From the NCBI RefSeq assembly GCF_002846205.1, contig NZ_PHKV01000002.1:496001-560000 (forward strand): DNA of 64,000 nt, read 5' to 3'. Below are positions 1 through 7,961 of the stretch, one piece after another. The stretch comes from Xanthomonas prunicola (GTDB lineage Bacteria; Pseudomonadota; Gammaproteobacteria; Xanthomonadales; Xanthomonadaceae). Below the pieces are notes generated by a model. The model was not told where the DNA came from. It did not search any database and was given only the letters and a program-made list of their open reading frames with translations. Made by a program: the position numbers and the translations under genes. The stretch's first letter is position 1; the number at the start of each line of letters is the position of its first letter.

Positions 1-129
1 TCGCACTTCTTTGCGTATCCCCATGTTCCGGAAAAGGAGGGAGCTTTGGCCGCGGGCGCAGCGCTTGAACATGAAGTGGCCAGCACCATCGCTACGGAAA
101 GCAACGTATGCAGCGGTCGGAGTCGATAA
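1..129 (+). CDS. C-terminal fragment of an unidentified gene
   Basis: An open frame runs in from the left edge of the window and ends at a TAA after 42 codons. It contains the stretch FFAYPHVPEKEGALAAG. I do not recognise the family. The amino acid composition and GC-rich third positions look coding, but the fragment is too short for a firm call. It could be the end of a real gene cut by the window or a chance frame. The following 330 bases up to the transposase start hold only a short inverted-repeat copy. Confidence 0.3.
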   Translation, partial: SHFFAYPHVPEKEGALAAGAALEHEVASTIATESNVCSGRSR

Positions 130-359
130 TTTCCCGTGCAAAACATCGGCAACTCCTCTGATCCACCCTTAGTGGCCTTGAAAAGACAGTAAGACGATAA
201 CAACAACATGATCCGCATACCAAGAGGACCAATAGACCCGCGACTAGGTCGTCAGCCTTTGGACCAATGGCCGGGGATGCATGCTTGCATCACCGACATG
301 ACCGACGCGCCAGCGCAGGCCGTGATCTTGGTACCAATGGGGTCACCAACGGCACCAAC

Positions 360-375
360 GGGGTCAGGTTCACTT
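360..375 (-). repeat. RAYT-associated 16-bp repeat, inverted copy
   Basis: The sequence GGGGTCAGGTTCACTT is the exact reverse complement of the AAGTGAACCTGACCCC copies found after the transposase gene and its duplicated tail. It lies 84 bp before the proposed transposase start, so the gene is bracketed by inverted copies, as expected for a REP-type element and its RAYT. Confidence 0.7.
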
Positions 376-459
376 CCTTCACAAATTTCAGGCTACGTCG
401 TCAGCTCTCGAGAGGTTTCCTCGATATCAGCACCAACGCCGGGCTGCGAGTCTTGTGCC

Positions 460-1158
460 ATGGCCAGCCTTCCACGCATCGACCTTCCCGGCATCCCGCA
501 GCACATCGTGCAACGCGGGAACAACCGCTTGCCCTGCTTTCTGGATGATGGCGATCGATTGCGCTATCTGCAACTGACGCATGAGGCCATGCACGCCACA
601 GGCTGCCAGCTGCATGCTTTCGTATTAATGGACAACCATGTGCACTTTCTAGTCACGCCACCTGATGCGGGACGGATCGGGCAACTGATGCAGCGGCTTG
701 GACGAAACTACGTCGCATTGTTCAATGGCCGCCACGGGCGCACTGGTACGCTATGGGAGGGGCGGTACAAAGCGTGTCTTGTGGACAGTGCGGACTACGT
801 CCTTCGCTGCTATCGCTACATTGAGCTCAATCCGGTGCGTGCTCGCCTGACCGATAACCCGGCAGCGTATCGCTGGTCCAGTTGCCCAGCCAACCTAGGC
901 CAGCGCAAGCACTCCGCATTGACACCACATCCCTGTTGGCTTGCGCTTGGCAGCGACCCGATCGAGCGATCCAACGCCTACCGTGCTCTGCTCGATGAAG
1001 CCCTCTCCGACGAACTGCTCGCTAGCATTCGCCTTCATCTACAGCAGCAGCGAGCATTGGGCCACGATGCCTTCCGCGCAATGGTCGAAGCCAAGACCCG
1101 CCGCTTTGCGGGCATCAGGCCCGCTCATCGGCCACGCAAGCCGAGCGCCATCGACTGA
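460..1158 (+). CDS. REP-associated tyrosine transposase (RAYT), Y1/HUH type
   Basis: This 232-residue protein belongs to the Y1 transposase (IS200-like) domain family of RAYT proteins, single-stranded DNA nucleases linked to REP repeats. The HUH motif is visible as MDNHVHFLV (His60 and His62). The likely catalytic tyrosine is Tyr84 in GRNYVALFN, and the characteristic RYIELNPVRA block is near residue 120. The start was set at MASLPRIDLPGIPQH because family members begin with this conserved block; the frame stays open upstream but that extension has no family similarity. The gene sits between inverted copies of a 16-bp repeat. A diverged duplicate of its last 100 codons follows immediately. 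Function in this strain is inferred from the family. Confidence 0.88.
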   Translation: MASLPRIDLPGIPQHIVQRGNNRLPCFLDDGDRLRYLQLTHEAMHATGCQLHAFVLMDNHVHFLVTPPDAGRIGQLMQRLGRNYVALFNGRHGRTGTLWEGRYKACLVDSADYVLRCYRYIELNPVRARLTDNPAAYRWSSCPANLGQRKHSALTPHPCWLALGSDPIERSNAYRALLDEALSDELLASIRLHLQQQRALGHDAFRAMVEAKTRRFAGIRPAHRPRKPSAID

Positions 1159-1159
1159 T

Positions 1160-1175
1160 AAGTTAACCTGACCCC
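1160..1175 (+). repeat. RAYT-associated 16-bp repeat, one mismatch
   Basis: AAGTTAACCTGACCCC begins one base after the transposase stop codon. It differs from the other copies by a single T for G. It marks the 3' end of the gene and the junction with the duplicated tail. Confidence 0.65.
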
Positions 1176-1185
1176 GTTATCCCGG

Positions 1186-1494
1186 ACCGACGACCCGGCG
1201 GCATATCGCTGGTCCCGTTACCCAGCCAATCTGGATCAGCGTGGGCCCTCTGCACTAACACTACATCCCTGCTGGCTTGCGCTCGGCAATGATCCGACTG
1301 AACGATCCAACGCCTACCGCATTCTGCTCGAAGAAGTCCTATCGGATGATCTGCTCGCCAGCATCCGACTTCATCTACAGCAGCAGCGCGCCCTGGGCCA
1401 CGACGCCTTCCGCGCGATGGTCGAAGCCAAGACCCGCCGCTTTGCGGGCGTCAGGCCCGCGCATCGGCCACGCAAGCCGACCGCCATTGACTGA
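1186..1494 (+). pseudogene. Duplicated 3' end of the RAYT gene
   Basis: These 102 codons and the stop repeat the C-terminal part of the upstream RAYT with scattered substitutions. They run from a block like DDPAAYRWS to RPRKPTAID. The catalytic N-terminal half is absent and there is no start codon at the left edge. The copy ends at a further 16-bp repeat exactly as the intact gene does. It looks like a product of unequal recombination between related RAYT loci rather than a functional gene. Confidence 0.8.
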
Positions 1495-1495
1495 T

Positions 1496-1554
1496 AAGTG
1501 AACCTGACCCCGTTATTCGGACCCCGTTATTCGCGGATAAGTGAACCTGACCCC
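1496..1554 (+). repeat. Two direct copies of the 16-bp RAYT repeat
   Basis: AAGTGAACCTGACCCC occurs at 1496-1511 and again at 1539-1554. The copies are separated by a GACCCCGTTATTCGCG-like spacer that itself repeats part of the unit. The array sits between the duplicated transposase tail and the stop codon of the next, oppositely oriented gene. Confidence 0.7.
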
Positions 1555-1567
1555 GTTATTCGCGTTA

Positions 1568-2302
1568 TTACCCGATACGAGATCCCAGAATAACTGGGCC
1601 AAGCTGGATACTTCCCGAACTATCTAGTAGCTCAGATGGAACCCGCTGGCATGGCCGAGCAGAATTCAGCGCTACAATTAAATATCTATCCACGACGCCA
1701 TCTGCGACGGCATCGACCTTCCGCACCCGACCATCTTCTTTAAGCGTGATAAAGACGGGAGATGGATCACTTAGCTGCAATGTATGGAGCTCCCAGCGCA
1801 GGTGACCAAGGCACTCATTTGAATAGAGAATTCGCTTCATGCTAGCACCGGCACCCGCTTTCCATTGCGCGTCAGACTTGGCGTTCCCCCGGCTTAGTTC
1901 CTCCGTTTCCCGCTTACGCTCGGATGCAAGTCGCCGATCTTCCGAATTAGACGCTCGTAAAACTATCGTCAACTCACGCTCATAGGAACTCTCAAACCCA
2001 CGATAGGGAAGAGGGCTGGCGCGACGGATAGCTTCAACAGCGATGGAACGACCCAAATCGTTAAACTCACAGTTTGGCAGAACGTCAACAGCCACGATCT
2101 CACCACCTGGAATCTGCAAAATACGCACAGCGCAACTTGAGCCAGACGACAGAATCGTACTTTGCGAATCGTTTTCCCACCACTTCTGGATATGCCTGTT
2201 TATAGCAATGCCATAACTATCTTTTTCATGATTAATCTCGGCCGACGCAATTTCCGACGCCAACGAAAATACCAACAGAAACAGTGGGATTATTTTCTTC
2301 AA
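1568..2302 (-). CDS. Secreted protein with TolA C-terminal-like domain
   Basis: This 244-residue protein has a clear Sec signal peptide (MKKIIPLFLLVFSLASEIASA). Residues 27-115 resemble the TolA/TonB C-terminal fold: a short helix ending in IQKWWEN, a cysteine, a GGEIV turn, a second cysteine, and the hallmark IRRASPLPYRGFESSYERELTIVL. The second half (115-244) has a Lys/Glu/Arg-rich linker and another conserved-looking block with two cysteines, which I do not recognise. It lacks the membrane anchor and long helix of true TolA, so a periplasmic role is likely but unknown. Codon use is much more AT-rich than in the chromosomal genes. It is isolated between RAYT fragments, suggesting acquisition by transfer. 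Confidence 0.65.
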   Translation of the reverse strand: MKKIIPLFLLVFSLASEIASAEINHEKDSYGIAINRHIQKWWENDSQSTILSSGSSCAVRILQIPGGEIVAVDVLPNCEFNDLGRSIAVEAIRRASPLPYRGFESSYERELTIVLRASNSEDRRLASERKRETEELSRGNAKSDAQWKAGAGASMKRILYSNECLGHLRWELHTLQLSDPSPVFITLKEDGRVRKVDAVADGVVDRYLIVALNSARPCQRVPSELLDSSGSIQLGPVILGSRIG

Positions 2303-2306
2303 AGCA

Positions 2307-2525
2307 TCATCCTTTAGTTAGTGCTTTTAAGTTTAGCAGGTGCACACTGTTGTCCATCAGCAGAAACGCTTGCACCTGCACAGCAAAGCGCTCGCAGGCC
2401 ATGCGTAGTAGCAGGCAGTAGTGATGCCGATCCTCATTGTCCAAGAAGATCGCGCACCGGTTCACGCCTCTCTGGACGACATGCATCAGAACGCCGGGTA
2501 GTTCCAGAAGCGGCTGACGCGGCAT
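2307..2525 (-). pseudogene. RAYT N-terminal fragment
   Basis: About 62 residues match the start of a RAYT: a block like LPGVLMHVVQRGVNRC followed by VQAFLLMDNSVHLL. The first histidine of the HUH motif is replaced by serine and the frame loses similarity directly after it, so the catalytic core is gone. It lies on the opposite strand to the intact RAYT. Its end abuts the start of the TolA-like gene, which suggests that gene was inserted at, or recombined into, a RAYT locus. Confidence 0.75.
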
Positions 2526-2663
2526 GGCCGGCCCTCCTGCTCAAGAAGAAGACCTCGGCCTGACGGCAGCGACACAGCCCCGCTATCAGATATCGCCGCG
2601 TGGGCCGGTACAATCGCGGTTCGCTTAATTACCTCCGTCCGCTTTTGCCCCACTTTTGCCCCA

Positions 2664-2741
2664 ATGGTCGAAGCCAAGACACGCCGCTTTGCAGGCATCA
2701 GGCCAGCAAAGCGGCCGCGCAAGCAGAGCGCCATCGACTGA
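2664..2741 (+). pseudogene. RAYT C-terminal fragment
   Basis: Twenty-five codons and a stop encode the same tail as the intact RAYT (MVEAKTRRFAGIRP, then RPRKQSAID). A copy of the 16-bp repeat follows. The fragment is preceded by a direct repeat of TTTTGCCCCA. It is the right-hand RAYT relic next to the 3' end of the dCTP deaminase gene. Confidence 0.75.
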
Positions 2742-2742
2742 T

Positions 2743-2757
2743 AAGTGAACCTGACCC
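2743..2757 (+). repeat. RAYT-associated repeat, fourth site
   Basis: AAGTGAACCTGACCC lies directly after the C-terminal RAYT fragment, in the same relative position as after the intact transposase. It is 42 bp from the stop codon of the deaminase gene. Confidence 0.65.
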
Positions 2758-2799
2758 TTAGGTATCCGCTTAGGTATCCCAGAATATCCGAACGCGTAT

Positions 2800-4437
2800 C
2801 TACTCCCCGTTATCCAATCCCATCCCTGTCTCGTCGAGGTGCTCCACAACTCGGGATTCGAGTGCCGGGTACGCTTCGAGGTATTCTGGAATTTTCTTAG
2901 ACGCAGACCGACCAACCCACTTTCTACCTTTCCCGTGCGCGTCCTTCCTAGTCTCGGCAAAGAAAAGATCCATATATCGGCGCGGTGAGACGCCCTCAAA
3001 ATGGAGAAATGCGACTTTTCGATGTTTGGTTCTATCGGGATCTAGCCATTCGCTTAGGGGAACTTCCTGATCGACATCATGGCTGATTGCGTCCGAGTGA
3101 AGCTCGGTCGCCAAGCTCTTCTCATAGGGCTCTATGAAGTACACGGCCCTTACGCCCGCAGCAACTATATGTCTTGCGCAGTTATGACAAGGATATGTTG
3201 TGGTATAGAGAACAGAATCCTGGGATGTTCCCTGACCGGTCCTGCCCAGATTGACAAGAGCATCCATCTCCGCATGGACCGCGCGAGAGAACTCAATGAG
3301 ATCCTTAAGCCTTGATTCTCCGCGTATCTTTCTAGAAATTATCGAAGCCAACTCCTTTGACTTAGATTCAAAACCGGAAACCCCGCTGTTTTTTAGAAAC
3401 TCTTCAAGGTCAGGGAGTATCATCACCCCAATTTCTGCACTGACCTTGTTCTTCTTCTCGTCATTGAAGCAGTTCCCACCCTTTAGGTGGATGCAGCGAT
3501 GATCATCGGGTTGCAGACTTTCTCTATACAATCCGCCACCACCACGAGGAACATCATTGCAACCCATTGCGATGAGCTTCCCCTCGCGATCTATAATCGC
3601 AGCACCCACCTGTCTCGACATACAAGCTGAGCCCAAGCCCGCAGAGAAGGCAGCGTACATACCTTGCTCGTGAATCGTAGGAGTTACAGACAGGTCGCCA
3701 TGGACGAGACGCAGAAAACGATCAACTGGGCCCTTGATCGCCTTGGTATTCGAGCTTGAGTTTCGGACGAAGAAATCCGCGAGCTGGAGAGTCTTCTCTA
3801 GATTCTGCCCATGACTCATCCCTTCCTTCCGATCACGCTCCATTAGCGACTCTGCATCTGTTACAGAGAGTCCCTCGGCCTGCAGATTCCTCTTTCTCTG
3901 ATCCGAACCGCAAAGCGTTCCTAGTAGGTAAAAATTCTCTCTATAGACAGCCCTAAGGAGAGCCACCTCGCTTGGATTCTTGAGTTGATCGATCAAATAT
4001 ACGACCCTACCGGGCACCAGGTCTTTGATTTGGCCCTTGTTCTTCTTCGCGCGATCGAGGGAAATATGCCGAACGGAGAGCTGCGCCAGGACATCATTCC
4101 CCTTACTATCCCGCAGTCTATTTCCCAGATCCTGCAGCGTCCTGTACCGACTGGCTGCAGATGCGGATTCTTGCTCGGTGGGAGTGATAGCCAGCTTGGA
4201 CGCGGCTTGCCTGATAAGGTCGCTAAGCTTGATTCTCTCTATCGAGTATCCAAGGCCAAGCAGTTCGTTATCAACAAGGTCGATGACCTCTTTGACTCCC
4301 GCCCCGATCGGGCCACTGAACGCCAGGACCAGCTCCTTAGAGGCAATGCCATCCAAGATATCCTTAAGCGATCGTTTGGGATCAAACTTTTGGTCGTCAG
4401 ATGCATCTGACGAAACAAGTGTTAGTGCAGAATTCAT
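2800..4437 (-). CDS. Anti-phage dCTP/dCMP deaminase (AvcD/DCD family)
   Basis: The 545-residue protein fuses an N-terminal P-loop nucleotide kinase-like domain (GPIGAGVK, residues 42-49) to a C-terminal zinc-dependent cytidine/deoxycytidylate deaminase domain. Deaminase motifs are HAEMDAL (catalytic Glu390) and PCHNC (Cys417, Cys420). A Cys/His-containing insert lies at 290-330. This arrangement and length match the phage-defence dCTP deaminases (AvcD of Vibrio, DCD), which deplete dCTP/dCMP during infection. The start has a strong Shine-Dalgarno (GGGAGGGGGCG). Codon use is AT-richer than the flanking aceE. It is the second gene of a small minus-strand unit behind a 72-codon ORF and a hairpin-rich gap. 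The defence role is inferred from the family. Confidence 0.85.
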   Translation of the reverse strand: MNSALTLVSSDASDDQKFDPKRSLKDILDGIASKELVLAFSGPIGAGVKEVIDLVDNELLGLGYSIERIKLSDLIRQAASKLAITPTEQESASAASRYRTLQDLGNRLRDSKGNDVLAQLSVRHISLDRAKKNKGQIKDLVPGRVVYLIDQLKNPSEVALLRAVYRENFYLLGTLCGSDQRKRNLQAEGLSVTDAESLMERDRKEGMSHGQNLEKTLQLADFFVRNSSSNTKAIKGPVDRFLRLVHGDLSVTPTIHEQGMYAAFSAGLGSACMSRQVGAAIIDREGKLIAMGCNDVPRGGGGLYRESLQPDDHRCIHLKGGNCFNDEKKNKVSAEIGVMILPDLEEFLKNSGVSGFESKSKELASIISRKIRGESRLKDLIEFSRAVHAEMDALVNLGRTGQGTSQDSVLYTTTYPCHNCARHIVAAGVRAVYFIEPYEKSLATELHSDAISHDVDQEVPLSEWLDPDRTKHRKVAFLHFEGVSPRRYMDLFFAETRKDAHGKGRKWVGRSASKKIPEYLEAYPALESRVVEHLDETGMGLDNGE

Positions 4438-4569
4438 CGCCCCCTCCCTGAGAATTAGGGAGAACGGTAAACCTTGACTGGAGCTTAATCAAGTGCGCCA
4501 ATACTTTGGCGAAGCCTACCCATTTACGACAATTCTAAGAACGCCCATTCTTGGAATCGATGGCACACC
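4438..4569 (-). ncRNA. Hairpin-rich leader upstream of the dCTP deaminase, candidate AvcI-like RNA
   Basis: The 132-bp gap between the small ORF and the deaminase gene contains three stem-loops. 4533-4556 has nine-base arms with one non-Watson-Crick pair. 4496-4511 has a perfect CGCCAA/TTGGCG stem with a 4-nt loop. 4444-4462 has a perfect CTCCCT/AGGGAG stem whose arm contains part of the ribosome binding site of the deaminase gene. In Vibrio the deaminase AvcD is kept inactive by an adjacent upstream small RNA, AvcI. The same position and orientation suggest a similar RNA here, but I found no sequence match I could verify. Confidence 0.4.
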
Positions 4570-4788
4570 CTAAATGCGCCGAAGACTGCGCGCATATTCC
4601 ATTACTCGCAGATAGGCGTCGCTCTCTTCCCGCTTTTCTGCAGAGGATCTACGCGAGGATATACACGTCACTGGAGCGAGATTTATGTGTGCCTGCCTTG
4701 CGGGTGAAGGATCCTGTACCGTTGAGGCTGTTGGACGCACATCAATGTCACGATTGGCTTCGAACGAAAACGAAAGCTGCCCATCCAT
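4570..4788 (-). CDS. 72-residue hypothetical protein upstream of the dCTP deaminase
   Basis: The ORF starts with MDGQLSFSFEANRDID directly after a strong Shine-Dalgarno (AAGGAGGGGGCAATG), almost the same as the signal before the deaminase gene. The product is hydrophilic, with an Arg/Ser/Glu-rich C-terminal half and no signal peptide or membrane segment. I recognise no domain. It is the first gene of the unit and is separated from the deaminase by a structured gap, so it may be an accessory or regulatory protein of the defence locus, or an ORF overlapping a regulatory RNA. The frame is open for nine more codons upstream, but the ribosome binding site favours this start. Confidence 0.55.
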   Translation of the reverse strand: MDGQLSFSFEANRDIDVRPTASTVQDPSPARQAHINLAPVTCISSRRSSAEKREESDAYLRVMEYARSLRRI

Positions 4789-4845
4789 TGCCCCCTCCTT
4801 CGCTTGCGCCGACATGTCCCCTGCTCCGGTCTGGTACCTAAGACT

Positions 4846-4873
4846 AGTTTAGCCAGCAGTCCAATGAAGGCAA
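4846..4873 (-). promoter_or_regulatory. Possible sigma-70 promoter of the deaminase unit
   Basis: Read on the minus strand, TTGCCT and TAAACT are separated by 16 bp and lie about 60 bp before the 72-codon ORF. The match to the consensus is moderate and was found by eye only. Confidence 0.3.
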
Positions 4874-4925
4874 GTGCCGGTACCGTCAAATTTTTGCCTT
4901 TCTTTTTCAACAATTTCGCCTAACG

Positions 4926-4981
4926 CGCCACCTAAAAGTTAGGATGGCGTGACGCCAGCCGGGAGCGCAGGGCTCCCGGCT
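4926..4981 (-). terminator. Two stem-loops after aceE
   Basis: A perfect 10-bp stem AGCCGGGAGC/GCTCCCGGCT with a 5-nt loop lies 10-34 bp after the aceE stop codon. A second hairpin (4926-4949) has arms CGCCACCTAA and TTAGGATGGCG with one bulged A. Neither is followed by a long U-run, so termination is plausible from position and stability rather than from a classic signal. Confidence 0.5.
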
Positions 4982-4990
4982 AAGGGCCAA

Positions 4991-7678
4991 TCAAACCCCA
5001 ACAGGATTCGCCTTCTCAGGATCAATCTTGTACTGCTTGATCGCCCTGGCCACATCCTTACCCGTCATCTTGCCATCCTTCGCCAGCGCGGCAATCGCCG
5101 CGTGCGCGATGTAGTAACGGTCGACCTCGAAGAACCGGCGCAGATTGGCACGCGTATCCGAGCGACCGAACCCATCCGTGCCGAGCACGCTGTAGGTCAT
5201 CGGGACGAAGGCGCGGATCTGGTCGGCGAACAGGCGCACGTAATCCGTTGCGGCAATCGCCGGGCCCTGGCGGCCTTCCAGCAGCTGGGTGACGTAGGGC
5301 TTGCGCTGTTCGGCTTCCGGGTGCAGACGGTTCCAACGTTCGGCGTCGAAGCCGTCGCGGCGCAGTTCGTTGAAGCTGGGGCAAGACCAGATGTCGGCGG
5401 TGACGCCGAAGTCCTTGTCCAGCAGCTCGGCTGCGGCAATGGCCTCACGCAGGATGGTGCCGCTGCCCAGCAGCTGCACGCGCAGCTCGCCCTTCTTGGG
5501 CTTGCCGGCGTCCTTGAGCAGGTACATGCCCTTGATGATGCCTTCCTGCGCACCGTCCGGCATGCCGGGGTGTGCGTAGTTCTCGTTCATCAGGGTGATG
5601 TAGTAGTACTCGTCGATCTGGTCTTCCATCATCGCCTTCATGCCGTGCTGCATGATGACGGTGACTTCGAAACCGAAGGTCGGGTCATAGCTACGCACGT
5701 TCGGAATGGAGCCGGCGATGACCTGGCTGAAGCCGTCTTCGTGCTGCAGGCCTTCACCGTTCAAGGTGGTGCGGCCGGCGGTGCCGCCGAGCAGGAAGCC
5801 ACGCGTGCGCATGTCCGCTGCCTGCCAGGCAATGTCGCCCACGCGCTGGAAGCCGAACATGGAGTAGTAGATGTAGAACGGCAGCATCGGCACGTCGGAG
5901 ACCGAGTAGCTGGTGCCGGCGGCCATCCACGAGGCGATGGCGCCCGGCTCGCTGATGCCCTGCTGCAGCACCTGGCCGGTCTGGTCTTCGCGGTAGTACA
6001 TCAGCTGGTCGGCATCGACCGGCTTGTACTTCTGGCCGAACGGGGCATAGATGCCGATCTGGCGGAACATGCCTTCCATACCGAAAGTGCGCGCTTCATC
6101 GGCCACGATCGGCACGATGCGCGGGCCCAGTTCCTTGTCGCGCAGGGCGATGTTGAGGCTCTGCACAAACGACATGGTGGTGGAATAGCTACGCTCGCCG
6201 CTGTCCTTGAGCAGGCGCTCGAACTTGTCGAGCGTGGGCGCGACAAACGACTTGCTGGCCTTGGGACGGCGCGAGGGCAGGAAGCCACCGAGCACGCTGC
6301 GGCGCTCCTTGAGGTACTGCACTTCCGGGGAGTCTTCGCCGGGGTGGTAGAACGGCACCTTGCCGTCTTCCAGCTGCGCGTCGGTGACCGGAATGTTGAA
6401 ACGGTCGCGGAAGTGCTTGACTGCCGCATCGTCCAGCTTCTTGGTCTGGTGGGTGGGGTTGAGCGCCTCACCGGCCGAGCCCATGCCGTAGCCCTTGACC
6501 GTCTTGGCCAGGATCACGGTGGGCATGCCGGTGGTGTTCACGGCCTGGTTGTACGCGGCATACACCTTGTGCGGGTCGTGGCCGCCACGGTTCAGCCGCC
6601 AGATGTCGTCGTCGGACAGGCCGGCGACCATGGCCGCGGTCTCCGGGTACTTGCCGAAGAAGTTGGCGCGCGTGTAGGCGCCGCCGAAGGCCTTGCAGTT
6701 CTGGTATTCGCCGTCGACGGTTTCCATCATCAGCTTCTTGAGGACACCGTCGGTGTCCTTGGCCAGCAGGGCATCCCAGTAACCGCCCCACAGCAGCTTG
6801 ATGACGTTCCAGCCGCCGCCACGGAACACGCCTTCCAGTTCCTGGATGATCTTGCCGTTGCCGCGCACCGGGCCGTCCAGGCGCTGCAGGTTGCAGTTGA
6901 CCACGAAGATCAGGTTGTCCAGGCCTTCGCGGCCGGCCAGCGCGATGGCGCCGAGGGTTTCCGGCTCGTCGCTCTCGCCGTCGCCGATGAAGCACCACAC
7001 CTTGCGGTCGGACTTCTCGATCAGGCCGCGGTTTTCCAGGTAGCGCATGAACTGCGCCTGGTAGATGGCGGCCAGCGGGCCCAGGCCCATCGACACGGTG
7101 GGGGTCTGCCAGAACTCGGGCATCAGCCACGGGTGCGGGTAGGACGAGATGCCCTGGCCGTCCACTTCCATGCGGAAGTTGTCCAGCTGGGCCTGGCTGA
7201 TGCGGCCTTCCAGGAAGGCGCGGGCGTAGATGCCCGGTGCGCTGTGACCCTGGACGAACAGCAGGTCGCCCGGATGGGTGTCCGAGGGCGCACGCCAGAA
7301 GTGGTTGAAGCCCACGTCGTACAGCGTGGCGCTGGACGCGAACGAGGCGATGTGGCCGCCCAGGTCGCCCGGCTTGCGGTTGGCCCGCACGACGGTGGCC
7401 ATGGCGTTCCAGCGGATGATCGAGCGGATCTTCCACTCCAGCGCGGAGTCGCCCGGGTTCTTGGCCTCGTTGGCCGGTGCGATGGTGTTGACGTACTCGG
7501 TGGTGGGCGAGAACGGCAGGTAAGCGCCGGCGCGGCGGGTCTGTTCGACCATGCCTTCCAGCAGCTGATGGGCGCGCTCCGGGCCTTCGACGTCGATGAC
7601 GGCCTTGATCGATTCGAGCCACTCCTGCGTCTCAAGCGGGTTCGGATCGTTGTGCAGCACTTCGTTCAACCAGTTCAT
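4991..7678 (-). CDS. aceE: Pyruvate dehydrogenase E1 component (homodimeric)
   Basis: The 895-residue protein is the thiamine diphosphate-dependent E1 of the pyruvate dehydrogenase complex. It decarboxylates pyruvate and acetylates the lipoyl groups of E2. It has the usual length of the gammaproteobacterial homodimeric enzyme. The ThDP motif begins GDGESDEPETLG and ends in VVNCN. The start MNWLNEVLHNDPNPLETQEW is the conserved N-terminus; the frame is open upstream without similarity. A weak GGGAG precedes it. No E2 or E3 gene is adjacent, so in this genome aceE appears as a stand-alone transcription unit followed by stem-loops. Confidence 0.97.
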   Translation of the reverse strand: MNWLNEVLHNDPNPLETQEWLESIKAVIDVEGPERAHQLLEGMVEQTRRAGAYLPFSPTTEYVNTIAPANEAKNPGDSALEWKIRSIIRWNAMATVVRANRKPGDLGGHIASFASSATLYDVGFNHFWRAPSDTHPGDLLFVQGHSAPGIYARAFLEGRISQAQLDNFRMEVDGQGISSYPHPWLMPEFWQTPTVSMGLGPLAAIYQAQFMRYLENRGLIEKSDRKVWCFIGDGESDEPETLGAIALAGREGLDNLIFVVNCNLQRLDGPVRGNGKIIQELEGVFRGGGWNVIKLLWGGYWDALLAKDTDGVLKKLMMETVDGEYQNCKAFGGAYTRANFFGKYPETAAMVAGLSDDDIWRLNRGGHDPHKVYAAYNQAVNTTGMPTVILAKTVKGYGMGSAGEALNPTHQTKKLDDAAVKHFRDRFNIPVTDAQLEDGKVPFYHPGEDSPEVQYLKERRSVLGGFLPSRRPKASKSFVAPTLDKFERLLKDSGERSYSTTMSFVQSLNIALRDKELGPRIVPIVADEARTFGMEGMFRQIGIYAPFGQKYKPVDADQLMYYREDQTGQVLQQGISEPGAIASWMAAGTSYSVSDVPMLPFYIYYSMFGFQRVGDIAWQAADMRTRGFLLGGTAGRTTLNGEGLQHEDGFSQVIAGSIPNVRSYDPTFGFEVTVIMQHGMKAMMEDQIDEYYYITLMNENYAHPGMPDGAQEGIIKGMYLLKDAGKPKKGELRVQLLGSGTILREAIAAAELLDKDFGVTADIWSCPSFNELRRDGFDAERWNRLHPEAEQRKPYVTQLLEGRQGPAIAATDYVRLFADQIRAFVPMTYSVLGTDGFGRSDTRANLRRFFEVDRYYIAHAAIAALAKDGKMTGKDVARAIKQYKIDPEKANPVGV

Positions 7679-7961
7679 TAGCGCTCCCGGGGGGACACAC
7701 CCCGCGGGTGTGTCGACATCGTGAATTCGTGAACCCGCAAGTGTACCGCACGCACCTGTTGCCATTCCTCGCTACGGGTGCGTATGGAATGGGACGGTGT
7801 GTGCTTGGGCGCAGCGATGCCGGGTGCTGCGCACGCGGGCGCGACCGGTGTACGACCAAAGGATGAGGGCCAGCACGCGGCGGAGCCGCCGCATGCGTCC
7901 TTCTCCCAGCGGGACATTGTCCTCCTTCATGGGGGAAAAGGTGCCCCGCAGGGGCGGATGC

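Noticed and set aside
4683..4913. A 76-codon minus-strand frame beginning MLKKKGKNLTVPALAF
   Set aside because: It overlaps the better supported 72-codon ORF in another frame and lacks a ribosome binding site, while the 72-codon ORF has a strong one.
4949..7681. A 910-codon open frame on the plus strand opposite aceE
   Set aside because: It is the antisense frame of aceE, kept open by high G+C. The aceE frame shows the full conserved enzyme and the opposite frame has no recognisable family.
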